The notes below the pieces were generated by a model, which saw only the letters and a list, made by a program, of their open reading frames with translations, had not been told where the DNA came from and ran no database searches. Shown here one piece after another: positions 23,359-31,962 of a stretch of 49,473 nucleotides of DNA. The first letter of the stretch is position 1, and the number at the start of each line of letters is the position of its first letter. The DNA is from an uncultured bacterium (GTDB lineage: Bacteria; Verrucomicrobiota; Kiritimatiellia; RFP12; UBA1067): assembly GCA_903935195.1 (NCBI GenBank), contig CAIZQW010000154.1:1-49473 (forward strand), given 5' to 3'. A program made the position numbers and the translations under genes.

Positions 23359-23386
23359 TTGACTTTGGCATAAAACCTGCTATTCT
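23359..23386 (+). promoter_or_regulatory. Sigma-70 promoter of ilvE
   Basis: TTGACT (23359-23364) and TATTCT (23381-23386) are separated by 16 bases, with both boxes matching consensus at five of six positions. The predicted start lies about 40 bases before ATG 23435. Confidence 0.65.
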
Positions 23387-23434
23387 GTGCCAAAACGTTT
23401 TTCAAGGTTGTTCTGCGCGTAGTGAGGAAATGGG

Positions 23435-24445
23435 ATGAAACAGATTGATTGGAGTTCGCTGGGCTTTAAATACATGGATACGGATTGTCACATCCGGTAT
23501 ACTTGGAAGAATGGTTCTTGGGACAGCGGGGAGCTTGTCAAAGAGCCTTATCTTTCGATGCATATTGCAGCATCCTGCCTCCATTACGGACAGGCGGCGT
23601 TTGAGGGGATGAAGGCCTTCCGTTGCGCGGATGGCAAGGTTCGCGTCTTCCGCCCGCAGGAGAATGCTTTTCGTCTGGCGACCACCTCGCGCCGCATCTG
23701 TATGCCCGTGGTGCCAGAAGCGCTCTTTCTGGATGCACTTTCACGCGTAATCAAGGCGAATGAGGAGTATATTCCGCCCTACGGGACGGGCGGGTCGCTC
23801 TATTTGCGTCCGTTGCTGATCGGTACAGGGGCGCAGATCGGTGTTGCACCTGGCCAGGAATACACCTTTATTGTGCTCGTTGTGCCGGTGGGACCCTACT
23901 ACAAAGGCGGATTACAACCCGTGAGAGCGGTCATTTATGATGAGTTTGATCGTGCGGCACCCTTAGGCGTGGGACATGTGAAGGTGGGCGGAAACTATGC
24001 GGCCAGCCTTTTTGCGCATGAGAAGGCGAAGCATGAGGGGTATCCCGTGGAGCTCTATCTGGATGCCAAGGAGCACAAGTATGTCGAGGAGTTCGCGACG
24101 TCGAACTTTATTGGCATTAAGAATCAGACCTATGTAACCCCCGAGTCACCCTCCATCTTGCCGAGTGTCACGAACAAGACCTTAAAGCAAATTGCCGCGG
24201 ATATTGGGCTAAAGGTCGAGGTGCGCCCAGTGCCTTTTGAAGAGTTGGGATCCTTTAGTGAAATAGGAGCTTGCGGAACAGCCGTAGTGGTAACCCCTGT
24301 TTGCGAGATCAGGCGTGGCGAGACCGTGCTACGCATTGGCTCTGATACGGGGTGTGGTCCCGTGTTGCAGAAGCTCTATGAACGGGTTCAAAGCATTCAA
24401 TACGGGGAAGTCCCCGATCAGCATGGCTGGTGCTGGGAAGTGTAA
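23435..24445 (+). CDS. ilvE: Branched-chain amino acid aminotransferase
   Basis: The 336-residue class IV PLP enzyme transfers amino groups between glutamate and the keto acids of Leu, Ile and Val. Segments typical of the long (BCAT-2/eukaryotic-like) form are CLHYGQAAFEGMKAFRCADG, FRPQENAFRL, GSLYLRPLLIGTG and VKVGGNYAASLFAHEKAKHE, where Lys183 is the PLP lysine. Further on are VEEFATSNFIGI and SEIGACGTAVVVTPV. It is monocistronic or co-transcribed with rpoN, which starts nine bases after its stop. An SD (GAGGAAA) precedes the ATG. Confidence 0.93.
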   Translation: MKQIDWSSLGFKYMDTDCHIRYTWKNGSWDSGELVKEPYLSMHIAASCLHYGQAAFEGMKAFRCADGKVRVFRPQENAFRLATTSRRICMPVVPEALFLDALSRVIKANEEYIPPYGTGGSLYLRPLLIGTGAQIGVAPGQEYTFIVLVVPVGPYYKGGLQPVRAVIYDEFDRAAPLGVGHVKVGGNYAASLFAHEKAKHEGYPVELYLDAKEHKYVEEFATSNFIGIKNQTYVTPESPSILPSVTNKTLKQIAADIGLKVEVRPVPFEELGSFSEIGACGTAVVVTPVCEIRRGETVLRIGSDTGCGPVLQKLYERVQSIQYGEVPDQHGWCWEV

Positions 24446-24454
24446 TTAACGATC

Positions 24455-25903
24455 ATGTCAGGTGTCTCACTCAGTCTTGTGCAGCAGCAGCGTCAAATCA
24501 TGACGATGGTGCCGCAGTTACGACAGTCTCTGGAGTTGTTGCAGAAACCGATTCTTGAGCTACAGCAGGTGCTTAAGGCGGAGATGGCGACGAATCCCGT
24601 GATCGAGGAGATTGTTTATCCGAATGAGATTCCGATGTCTACCGTGCTGCCGAATCCCGAAGTAAAACATACGACGGACGAGGGGCTTGATTTTGATCCA
24701 AAAGTGGATGCTATTCTCCAGCAAGATGACGAGTGGCGTGACTACTTTTTACAAGGCATGGAGAATGCACCCTCCAATTCGGACGAGGAGGAGAGGCGCC
24801 AGTTCTTTTATGACTCCATCCCCCAGCAGGTCTCCTTGCAGGAGCATCTCACACAACAACTCACCCTTGTCACTCTCTCAGAGGAGGATATGGGTCTTGC
24901 GCACCTCATGATTGGCTATATCAATGATGATGGCTATTTTGAGGGAAGTCTTCCAGACCTGATGATGGTTACGGGACGTCCAGAGCGTGACCTGCTCAAC
25001 ATTCTCAAACTGCTTCAGTCCTTCGACCCTGTCGGTGTGGGGGCACGCAATCTTCAGGAGTGTCTCTTGTTGCAGTTGAATGAAGTGGAGGACTCTCCTT
25101 GGGAAGATGAGGCGCGTCTGCTGATCGAGAAGTATTTGGAGCGGTTGGCTGCACATGATGAAAAGTTTCTTTGCAAGGTGCTCGCGATTGAACCGCATGA
25201 GCTTAAACAGCTGACGTCTTTTATTCAGACCTTTAATCCGCGGCCGGGTCGTGACTTTGAACCTACCTCGGTTCAGCAGTATGTCGTACCAGAAGTTTTT
25301 ATCGTCCGTAAGCAGGGTAAATATGTGGTTCAGCTCGATAACAAATTACTCCCGCATATTCGCATTAGTAAGCATTATCGAGAGATGTTGGGGAATCCTG
25401 CAGTTTCTGCAAAGGATAAGTCTTATATTCGAGAGCGGATTCGCTCAGCAGCTTTTTTTATCAATAGCAAATATCAACGCCAAGAGACGATCCGAAAGAT
25501 CTCGCAGGTGATTGTGGATACGCAGACGCCCTTCTTCGACAAGGGGGTTTCGGCATTACGGCCTTTGACGATGTCTGAGGTGGCCACGAAGGTGAGTATG
25601 CATGAGACAACGGTCAGTCGGACCGTCTCCGGAAAATATATCCAAACGCCACGAGGTCTTTTCGAGTTAAAGTATTTCTTTATGGCAGGACTAAAGACCA
25701 CAGATGGTGGGTCGGTGTCAAACAAGTCCATTCAAGATCAAATCAAGCAGTTGGTGGAGGCGGAAGATTCCTCAGAGCCACTCTCGGATCAGGCGATTGA
25801 GGCTAAGTTGAAGGAAAAAGGAATGACCGTCGCCCGCCGTACCATCGCCAAATATCGCGGCATCCTCAAGATCGCCCCCTCCCATCAGCGCAGGCGTACG
25901 TAA
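24455..25903 (+). CDS. rpoN: Sigma-54 factor RpoN
   Basis: The 482-residue protein has the Gln-rich activator-interacting region I (SLSLVQQQRQIMTMVPQLRQ, then SLELLQKPILELQQVLKAEM), an acidic linker, the core-binding domain (about 120-300, with LQSFDPVGVGARNLQECLLL), an HTH region (LTMSEVATKVSMHETTVSR) and the RpoN box ARRTIAKYR near the C-terminus, which recognises the -24 element. It needs AAA+ activators, none of which is in the window. It follows ilvE closely and its stop is immediately followed by a repeat-rich spacer. Confidence 0.95.
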   Translation: MSGVSLSLVQQQRQIMTMVPQLRQSLELLQKPILELQQVLKAEMATNPVIEEIVYPNEIPMSTVLPNPEVKHTTDEGLDFDPKVDAILQQDDEWRDYFLQGMENAPSNSDEEERRQFFYDSIPQQVSLQEHLTQQLTLVTLSEEDMGLAHLMIGYINDDGYFEGSLPDLMMVTGRPERDLLNILKLLQSFDPVGVGARNLQECLLLQLNEVEDSPWEDEARLLIEKYLERLAAHDEKFLCKVLAIEPHELKQLTSFIQTFNPRPGRDFEPTSVQQYVVPEVFIVRKQGKYVVQLDNKLLPHIRISKHYREMLGNPAVSAKDKSYIRERIRSAAFFINSKYQRQETIRKISQVIVDTQTPFFDKGVSALRPLTMSEVATKVSMHETTVSRTVSGKYIQTPRGLFELKYFFMAGLKTTDGGSVSNKSIQDQIKQLVEAEDSSEPLSDQAIEAKLKEKGMTVARRTIAKYRGILKIAPSHQRRRT

Positions 25904-26020
25904 GGCCGCCGCGTGGATCGGCAGCCACCTTCGCCAAGGCTACGGCGGCCAGAGTAGCAGTCGGCAGTGGCAGTTGGCAGTCTCGTAGTAACGGACAGTA
26001 CCCTGAACCCTGAAACCTCC
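25904..26020. repeat. Composite repeat spacer after rpoN
   Basis: GGCCGCCG (25904-25911) and CGGCGGCC (25943-25950) are perfect 8-base inverted arms 31 bases apart. Then CAGTCGG, CAGTGG and CAGTTGG units follow with a 6-7-base period (about 25958-25981), and CCCTGAACCCTGAAACC lies at 26001-26017. The rest of the gap to 26136 is A/T-rich with no gene. The units differ from other repeats in the window but share the short period. Confidence 0.55.
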
Positions 26021-26135
26021 TCTTCCTGATTTGTCGCACGCACGTAAAACAGTATGAATATGCGCGTGACAAGTGCTGAGGATTTTGAGAGAATAAAAAT
26101 TCATTGCTTACATCATTATTAATAACCGTAATACT

Positions 26136-28328
26136 ATGAACACGACACAACTCACGTTTCTCATCTCGGGCCGCTTGATCGCGGTGGTCACCATCAGCAT
26201 GTTCCTGACGGGGGTCCTCGCTAAGCCTTTGACCAGTTCTAATACAAAGAATCAGGGTGTCAAGACAGCTTCACTTTCGTCATCCGCTACGAAGGTTAAG
26301 GGTGTCCCTGATGTTTGGCCCCCCGCAGACGAAAAGCGCTATGCTGGCGCGAGACTGGAGGGGGGCTTCACCTCCGAATTGAAATCACTCAAAGATGTCA
26401 TTACCCGTGCGCTGCCCAAGGTTGGTGGCAAGGCTGTGGCAGATTTTGAGAAAGTGGGAAATGTAGCCGCCGAGGCTGAGGCCAAGGCTGCAGCCGCGCA
26501 GAGGGAGTTGGGCCAGATCGCCGCCGCCAAGGGAATGATCGACCACGCCAAAGGCAAGTGGATCGGCGGTGCGAATAAAAACATCGCCAGTGCAAAGGAA
26601 GCGTTGAAAAATGCCAAAACTGCCTCTGAGCGCGCGGCCGCCGAGAAGAGCCTCGCCGATGCGCAGAAAAACCTCGCCGACGGCGAAGCCGCCCTCAAGG
26701 AACGCACGGCGCTCTATGAACAAGCCAAGGCTAAGGAGCCCGCCCTCAAGCGCGCCCATGAAGAGGCCCAGGCCGCACTGGCTCAGGCCAAGACGCGCGA
26801 GGCCGATACGGCCAAGGGCCTCATGGGGTCCATGGGTTCCTTTCTCACCAGTGATGCCCTTGACGGGAAGCTTGCCAAGGCCTATATACTCACCTCGGCC
26901 ACACCGAAAGGACTCGCCGAGTTCGGCGAGCTCAGCTCTGAAAAGGCCGCATTGGTGAAGCAACTGCTTGCCAACGAGGCCCTGATGAAGGATATGGTCG
27001 CGGCCGGGGGGGCCAGCTTCGGGAAATACGGCCAGGCGATGGAGATTTTCAGCACTATCCTCAAGATCAGTCCGCAGGCGAAGGAGGGGGTGTTGTACCG
27101 TCTCGCGCTAGCCACCAGTCTTGAGCACGCCAAACCGATCGGTCAGTCAAACTGTGCCAACATCCCTAACCAAGACAGCAATGTGAATCCCATCAAACGC
27201 TATCTGCATTACGAGACAGCATACTTGAATAATGAATTGGATCCCGCCTTCAAGAGCCTCACCGCGTGGGAGATGCGGCATGTTGTAAACTGTGACGCAC
27301 CGGATGAGGTTCTTAGTTGGGGACGTGAAATGCTCCGGACTTACCGTCCGGACTACATGTTGGGCGACTACGGCTGGCGTTATGTTTCCAGCGTGAAGGG
27401 GGAGGTGCCGTATGGGTCGAAAAATGTCCATCTCGATGACCCGGCCAATCATAAATACCAGAACATCATCCGTAATGGTGGGGTCTGTGGACGCCGCGCG
27501 TTTTACGGACGTTTCATCCTTCGCTCCTTCGGGATACCCACCTGGGGCGTCACTCAACAGGCTCACGCCGCCCTCAGTCACTGGACACCCAAAGGCTGGG
27601 TGGTCAACCTCGGCGCCGGCTTCCAGCACAGCTGGTGGGACAAGGACGATGTGCGTCTCAGCGGCAACCAGTTTCTTCTCGAAACCAAAGCCCGCGCCCA
27701 TGAAAAGGAATACAAGAAAGTTCAGCGCGCGGAAATGGTCAGCTGCATTCTTGGCGAACCCGCCTACAACGAACGCTGTAATGTAGAGGGTGGCTTCTGG
27801 AGCAATGTGGCGCTTCAACAGTCCCGCACGCTCGCAGCAAGCGCTGTCGAACTCGGAGCGCTAGGGCAGGAACTCGGCGAGGCGAACGAGAAAAATCAGA
27901 AACTCCAGTCGGAAGCCGCCGCCAAGGCTGATCGTGAAGTCCTGGAAAAAGACGGTCAGATCATCATCCCGGCGGTCGCACACGAAAATGCCACTGGCAA
28001 AGCGGCCACGATGCGCTCGTTTGAGGGCGGTATGCAAATACACGCCTTCGGCGGTTTCAAAACAGAATATAAAATCAAAGCCCCACGGACAGGGGATTAT
28101 CTGCTGACGGTCAAGGTCGCCACGGCTCAGACTGGTCAGAAATTCCTCTTGGGTACGAACGGCGGGCAGACAGTCGAACAACCCGTGCCCTACACGATTG
28201 GCGTTTGGAAAAATTCCGATGGCATCCCGGTCAAACTCAAGAATGGAATGAATACCCTGCAGTTCGAAATCGCCCCGGGTAGCCGGGGTGTGACCATCAA
28301 AAGCTTCACGTTCACACCGGTGAAATAA
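26136..28328 (+). CDS. Secreted coiled-coil protein with transglutaminase-like domain
   Basis: The 730-residue protein starts with a signal peptide or anchor (about 9-30, SGRLIAVVTISMFLTGVLA). Residues 85-230 are an Ala/Lys/Glu-rich coiled coil. A transglutaminase-like core lies at about 350-500: Cys451 in NGGVCGRRAFYGRFILRSFG, His477 in TQQAHAALSHWTPKGW, and Asn491 where Asp is usual. A second coiled coil follows at about 565-600, then a beta-sandwich at about 630-730 (TEYKIKAPRTGDYLLTVKVA) like carbohydrate-binding modules. Enzymatic activity, whether protease or cross-linking, is uncertain. Codon use is richer in GCC and CTC than that of neighbouring genes. It is followed by an esterase gene 37 bases on. 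Confidence 0.7.
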   Translation: MNTTQLTFLISGRLIAVVTISMFLTGVLAKPLTSSNTKNQGVKTASLSSSATKVKGVPDVWPPADEKRYAGARLEGGFTSELKSLKDVITRALPKVGGKAVADFEKVGNVAAEAEAKAAAAQRELGQIAAAKGMIDHAKGKWIGGANKNIASAKEALKNAKTASERAAAEKSLADAQKNLADGEAALKERTALYEQAKAKEPALKRAHEEAQAALAQAKTREADTAKGLMGSMGSFLTSDALDGKLAKAYILTSATPKGLAEFGELSSEKAALVKQLLANEALMKDMVAAGGASFGKYGQAMEIFSTILKISPQAKEGVLYRLALATSLEHAKPIGQSNCANIPNQDSNVNPIKRYLHYETAYLNNELDPAFKSLTAWEMRHVVNCDAPDEVLSWGREMLRTYRPDYMLGDYGWRYVSSVKGEVPYGSKNVHLDDPANHKYQNIIRNGGVCGRRAFYGRFILRSFGIPTWGVTQQAHAALSHWTPKGWVVNLGAGFQHSWWDKDDVRLSGNQFLLETKARAHEKEYKKVQRAEMVSCILGEPAYNERCNVEGGFWSNVALQQSRTLAASAVELGALGQELGEANEKNQKLQSEAAAKADREVLEKDGQIIIPAVAHENATGKAATMRSFEGGMQIHAFGGFKTEYKIKAPRTGDYLLTVKVATAQTGQKFLLGTNGGQTVEQPVPYTIGVWKNSDGIPVKLKNGMNTLQFEIAPGSRGVTIKSFTFTPVK

Positions 28329-28365
28329 CACGCAGACTATTTCAAAAAATAGAAGGGAAAACACA

Positions 28366-29853
28366 ATGCATACACTGACAAAACAGGTCTTCGTTACTGT
28401 CGCCACATGGGGTGTTGCGACAGGACTCGCGCTTGCGGCCAGCCAAATTCCTGATCCGATACCGCGTTCGGATGGAAAGCCCGCAGATATGAGTAAGCCA
28501 GTAAAGGTTTTCATACTGCTCGGACAATCTAACATGCTCGGCTTCGGCAAGATCAACGGCGGTGAGGGTTCCCTTGATAATGCGGTTAAGAACAAGGGTA
28601 AATATGCCTACCTCGTTGACGCCACTGGTGCCTGGGTGGAGCGAAAGGATGTCCGCTTTGCGCGGTATATGTCTGGCAGAGGGCCGCTCGCCAATGAATG
28701 GATGGGCATCAAGGGCGGCAGCATAGGTCCTGAGATCGGAATTGGATTTATACTTGGGACTCAAATCGATGCTCCGGTGCTGATCCTCAAGTGCTGTATC
28801 GGAAATCGGAGTCTTGGTTGGGATCTTCTGCCTCCAGGCAGTGAGCCTTATGATGGGCAGCCGGGGTATCGCGGTACGCCCCAGGATCTTAAGGGTAACG
28901 GCGAGATTCCTGCAGGGGCCGGCTGGTATGCCGGCAAGCAGTGGGATGATGATACCGGCGATGCTAAGAGAGCGCTTGCCGACCTTGCAACACACTATCC
29001 TGAGGCGAAGAAGTATGAGGTAACCGGATTCTTCCTGTGGCAGGGTGAGAAGGACGGCGGAAACCCGGTCCATGCCGCTAATTACGAGAAGAACCTCGTT
29101 GCCTTCATCAAGGCCCTCCGCAAGGAGTTCAATGTTCCTCAGGCGAAATTCGTCTGCGCGACTATGGGAGAAGCCACGAAGGGCAGCGGCAACAAGGTCA
29201 TGGAAGGCCAGTTAGCGGTCGACGGAAAGGAAGGCAAGTATCCAGAGTTTAAGGGTAATGTGGCGACCGTCTATTCCAATCCCCTGTCGATGGGTGGCAG
29301 TGGAAACGGGCACTATAGCGGCAACGCGGAAACGTATATGAACGTCGGTGAAGCCATGGGTCGCGCCATGGCGGAGTTGGTGGCGCAGGATGGTCCCAAG
29401 GGCAGCCTTATGGGCAAGGGAGGGAAGTCTAGCACCGCAGCACCTGTGCCTGAACTGCGGAAAGCCCGCAAGCTAGCCGCAGGAAAGGAGGCGGAACTCA
29501 ACCAGCTCTTACTGAAGACTTTGATCACATTAAACGATGCGAAACTGTTGAAAGCGATGCCGATCCCGTTGAGTGTGACCCAAGCCAAGGTTTCGCTGGT
29601 GTCGGTCAAGGCTGATAAAACCCTGACCTTCCGTTCGGATTCCGGAAAAACAGCCGACTTAAAATTCGACACGCTCAAGACAATCGACTACGCCAACCTC
29701 GCGATTTTAGCCGCACTACTGAAGCCGGACAACGAGGTTACTGCGCTCTCAGGTGTATACCTCGAATGCGCAGGACGCGTAGAGTCCGCTGATAAGAAGT
29801 ATGCGGAAGCCGGAGAGAAAGCAACGCAGAAACTGCAAGCCTTCTTCGAATGA
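28366..29853 (+). CDS. Secreted SGNH hydrolase, sialate O-acetylesterase-like
   Basis: The 495-residue protein starts with a signal peptide ending near GLALAA. The esterase domain (about 45-345) has the block I motif VFILLGQSNMLGFG with Ser55 as nucleophile, then GPEIGIGFILG, FFLWQGEKDGG and GNGHYSGNAETYMNVGEAMG containing a probable catalytic His. This fits the SASA/DUF303 family, which removes acetyl groups from sugars. About 140 residues at the C-terminus (after a Lys/Ser-rich linker) are of unknown function. It pairs with the transglutaminase-like protein upstream and ends before a clear terminator. Confidence 0.82.
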   Translation: MHTLTKQVFVTVATWGVATGLALAASQIPDPIPRSDGKPADMSKPVKVFILLGQSNMLGFGKINGGEGSLDNAVKNKGKYAYLVDATGAWVERKDVRFARYMSGRGPLANEWMGIKGGSIGPEIGIGFILGTQIDAPVLILKCCIGNRSLGWDLLPPGSEPYDGQPGYRGTPQDLKGNGEIPAGAGWYAGKQWDDDTGDAKRALADLATHYPEAKKYEVTGFFLWQGEKDGGNPVHAANYEKNLVAFIKALRKEFNVPQAKFVCATMGEATKGSGNKVMEGQLAVDGKEGKYPEFKGNVATVYSNPLSMGGSGNGHYSGNAETYMNVGEAMGRAMAELVAQDGPKGSLMGKGGKSSTAAPVPELRKARKLAAGKEAELNQLLLKTLITLNDAKLLKAMPIPLSVTQAKVSLVSVKADKTLTFRSDSGKTADLKFDTLKTIDYANLAILAALLKPDNEVTALSGVYLECAGRVESADKKYAEAGEKATQKLQAFFE

Positions 29854-29963
29854 AACATTCGGGGGTGAGGTGTAGTTGTTGCTTGTACTTGTAATTGTTT
29901 AGTCTAAAGCGAGCAGTTCAACTGCCGAGTCTAAATTTAGCTCAGCAGGAATCTTTAACGTAG

Positions 29964-30006
29964 GGGGCAGGCATCGCGAAGGCGGAAAGCCTGCCCCTTT
30001 GTTATT
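29964..30006 (+). terminator. Rho-independent terminator after the SGNH hydrolase
   Basis: GGGGCAGGC (29964-29972) and GCCTGCCCC (29989-29997) form a perfect 9-bp stem followed by TTTGTTATT. Its tail overlaps the end of the convergent permease gene. Confidence 0.8.
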
Positions 30007-31249
30007 CATGCCGCAGGGCGATGAGGGGATCGAGGCGTGCGGCCTTCCAGGCGGGATAGGTGCCGAAGGTGAGTCCGGTGATGACGGAAACCGCCAGTGA
30101 GACAAGCAGGCTTTCGGGCGTAATGATAGCCTGAATCGTCAGGTCGCCATTCCACTTGGCGAGGGCCTCTGCACCATAGGCCGTCAAGATACCCACACCG
30201 ATCCCCAGCGCGCCTCCAAAGAACGTCAACACAATCGATTCCGCTAAAAATTGGAGTAGGATGTCACGCCGCGTGGCACCTAGTGCTCGCCGGATGCCGA
30301 TTTCACGGGTACGCTCAAAGATATTGGCCAGCATGATGTTCATGATGCCAATGCCGCCGACCAGCAAGGAGATCGCGGCGATCGAGGTCATCACGAGGGT
30401 AAAGATCCGCTGTGTCTTCTCGGCAGCCCGCATCAGTTCATAAGGAACCTGCAACTCATAGTCCACATTGACATGGGAGGTCGAGAGATAGCTCTTCAAA
30501 CGTGCGACCAACTCGGGAACATGTTCAACCTCTTTAACCCGGATATAGAGGTAATTATAAGGGACAGAAGAGGACTTGCCCCAGATGGCTTCGGCCATAG
30601 CTATCGGAACATAGATGACATTGTTGATGCTGTGCGCGCCACCGATGCGCCCTTGTCCATCCCCTTTCAACAGACCGATGACACGAAAGGAATAGCGGCC
30701 GATCCCGATCTCTTGATTTAAGGGGTCGCGATGGCCAAAGAGCTTGCGCGCCGCATCGATGCCGAGGTAGCAGGAGGGTAAAAAGATCCCATTGTTTTTC
30801 CCGGGAAAGGGCTTGCTGCGCGAATCGGCGAGTGTGCAGTTGATGACATCAAAGAGAGCCCGTTCGGTGGAGAGGACAAAGATATCCGTCCGGTTTTGTC
30901 CGCTGTAAACCCCGGCGTCAAACTCCTGGATGGGAACGATCTGTTCAATATGGTTGAACGTTGTGGAGATGTGGTTATAGTCTTTTTGCGTGATCCCATA
31001 GGTGAAAATCCTGCGCTTGTCCATCTTGGGATCAGCCAAGGTCTCGGGCTTGACACTTTTAAGAATGATATTGTTGATGCCCTGCGCCTTGATCTGATCA
31101 ATGATGCCACGCTTGCCCCCTTCGCTGATCGCGAGCATGGCTACGACGGCCGCAATGCCGAGAACAATACCCAACGTCGCCAGCAACGCACGGATGATGT
31201 GGCGCGAGAGGCTGGCATAGACGGTTTTGAATAGTTCAAGGATGGACAT
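30002..31249 (-). CDS. MacB/FtsX-type ABC transporter permease
   Basis: The 415-residue protein has one N-terminal membrane helix (ALLATLGIVLGIAAVVAMLA), a large periplasmic domain (about 45-275) and three C-terminal helices in an FtsX domain (about 285-410: ISLLVGGIGIMNIMLANIFE, RTREIGIRRALGATRRDILL, FLAESIVLTFFGGALGIGVG). This is the layout of MacB without its ATPase. MacB-type proteins move substrates within the periplasm using mechanical force rather than through the inner membrane. It is the last gene of a four-gene operon and starts 18 bases after the ATPase stop. Confidence 0.88.
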   Translation of the reverse strand: MSILELFKTVYASLSRHIIRALLATLGIVLGIAAVVAMLAISEGGKRGIIDQIKAQGINNIILKSVKPETLADPKMDKRRIFTYGITQKDYNHISTTFNHIEQIVPIQEFDAGVYSGQNRTDIFVLSTERALFDVINCTLADSRSKPFPGKNNGIFLPSCYLGIDAARKLFGHRDPLNQEIGIGRYSFRVIGLLKGDGQGRIGGAHSINNVIYVPIAMAEAIWGKSSSVPYNYLYIRVKEVEHVPELVARLKSYLSTSHVNVDYELQVPYELMRAAEKTQRIFTLVMTSIAAISLLVGGIGIMNIMLANIFERTREIGIRRALGATRRDILLQFLAESIVLTFFGGALGIGVGILTAYGAEALAKWNGDLTIQAIITPESLLVSLAVSVITGLTFGTYPAWKAARLDPLIALRHE

Positions 31250-31267
31250 GGTCGTGGGAGGGTTTCT

Positions 31268-31960
31268 TTAAGCGGGGTGGGAGGGGAACTTTTCGTTTTT
31301 AAAGCTGACGTTTCCGTCATGGATGGTGATGCGATGGGTGGCGTAGGCTTCGTAAGACGGGTTATGCGTCACGAGGATGATGGTCTTTCCTGCGCGGTGT
31401 AAGTCGGAAAAGATTTGCATGACCTCCAAACCTGTTTGCTCGTCGAGATTGCCCGTCGGTTCGTCAGCAAGGATGACGGGCGGTTCGTTCGCAAGGGCAC
31501 GTGCAATCGCAACACGTTGGCACTGGCCACCAGAGAGCTGTGTCGGTTTTGAGTCGTAACGCCCTTGGAGACCCAGTTGATCGAGGAGTGCCCGCCCTCT
31601 TGCCTTCATGGTGGAGTGGCGATCCCGTGCATACTGCATGGGCAGACAGACATTTTCTAAGCAGGTGAGGTGAGAGAGCAGGTTAAAGGATTGGAAGACC
31701 ATGCCGATCGTCTGGTTGCGAACGTGCGACGTTTCATCATCGGAAAGGGAGGAGACCTCCTTGCCGTTCAGCTTGTAGGCACCTGTCGTGGGGTGTACGA
31801 GCAAGCCAAAGAGGTTGAGAAGTGTTGATTTGCCGGAGCCTGAGGGTCCCATGACCGTCAGGAAAGCCCCCTGAGGGATAACTAAAGAAGTGGAACGAAG
31901 CGCGTCAATGGTTACGCCTCCAGCATGATACTGCTTGGAAAGTTTGAGGAGTTCGATCAT
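31268..31960 (-). CDS. ABC transporter ATPase (MacB/LolD type)
   Basis: The 230-residue ATPase has Walker A GPSGSGKST, Q-loop VFQSFNLLSHLTCLENV, signature LSGGQCQRVAIARAL, Walker B VILADEPTGNLD and H-loop ILVTHNPSYEAY. The sequence between Walker A and the Q-loop is typical of the LolD/MacB group that pairs with FtsX-fold permeases. It starts two bases after the adaptor stop and is followed by the permease, so the subunits are made together. Confidence 0.93.
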   Translation of the reverse strand: MIELLKLSKQYHAGGVTIDALRSTSLVIPQGAFLTVMGPSGSGKSTLLNLFGLLVHPTTGAYKLNGKEVSSLSDDETSHVRNQTIGMVFQSFNLLSHLTCLENVCLPMQYARDRHSTMKARGRALLDQLGLQGRYDSKPTQLSGGQCQRVAIARALANEPPVILADEPTGNLDEQTGLEVMQIFSDLHRAGKTIILVTHNPSYEAYATHRITIHDGNVSFKNEKFPSHPA

Positions 31961-31962
31961 AA

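Noticed and set aside
23156-23371. A 71-codon open frame on the minus strand between the ompA-like gene and ilvE
   Set aside because: Its end is encoded by repeat DNA, it has no SD or recognisable motif, and it runs through the ilvE promoter.
27147-27818. A 223-codon open frame antisense to the transglutaminase-like gene
   Set aside because: The plus-strand protein is continuous with signal peptide, coiled coils and active-site motifs; the antisense frame has none.
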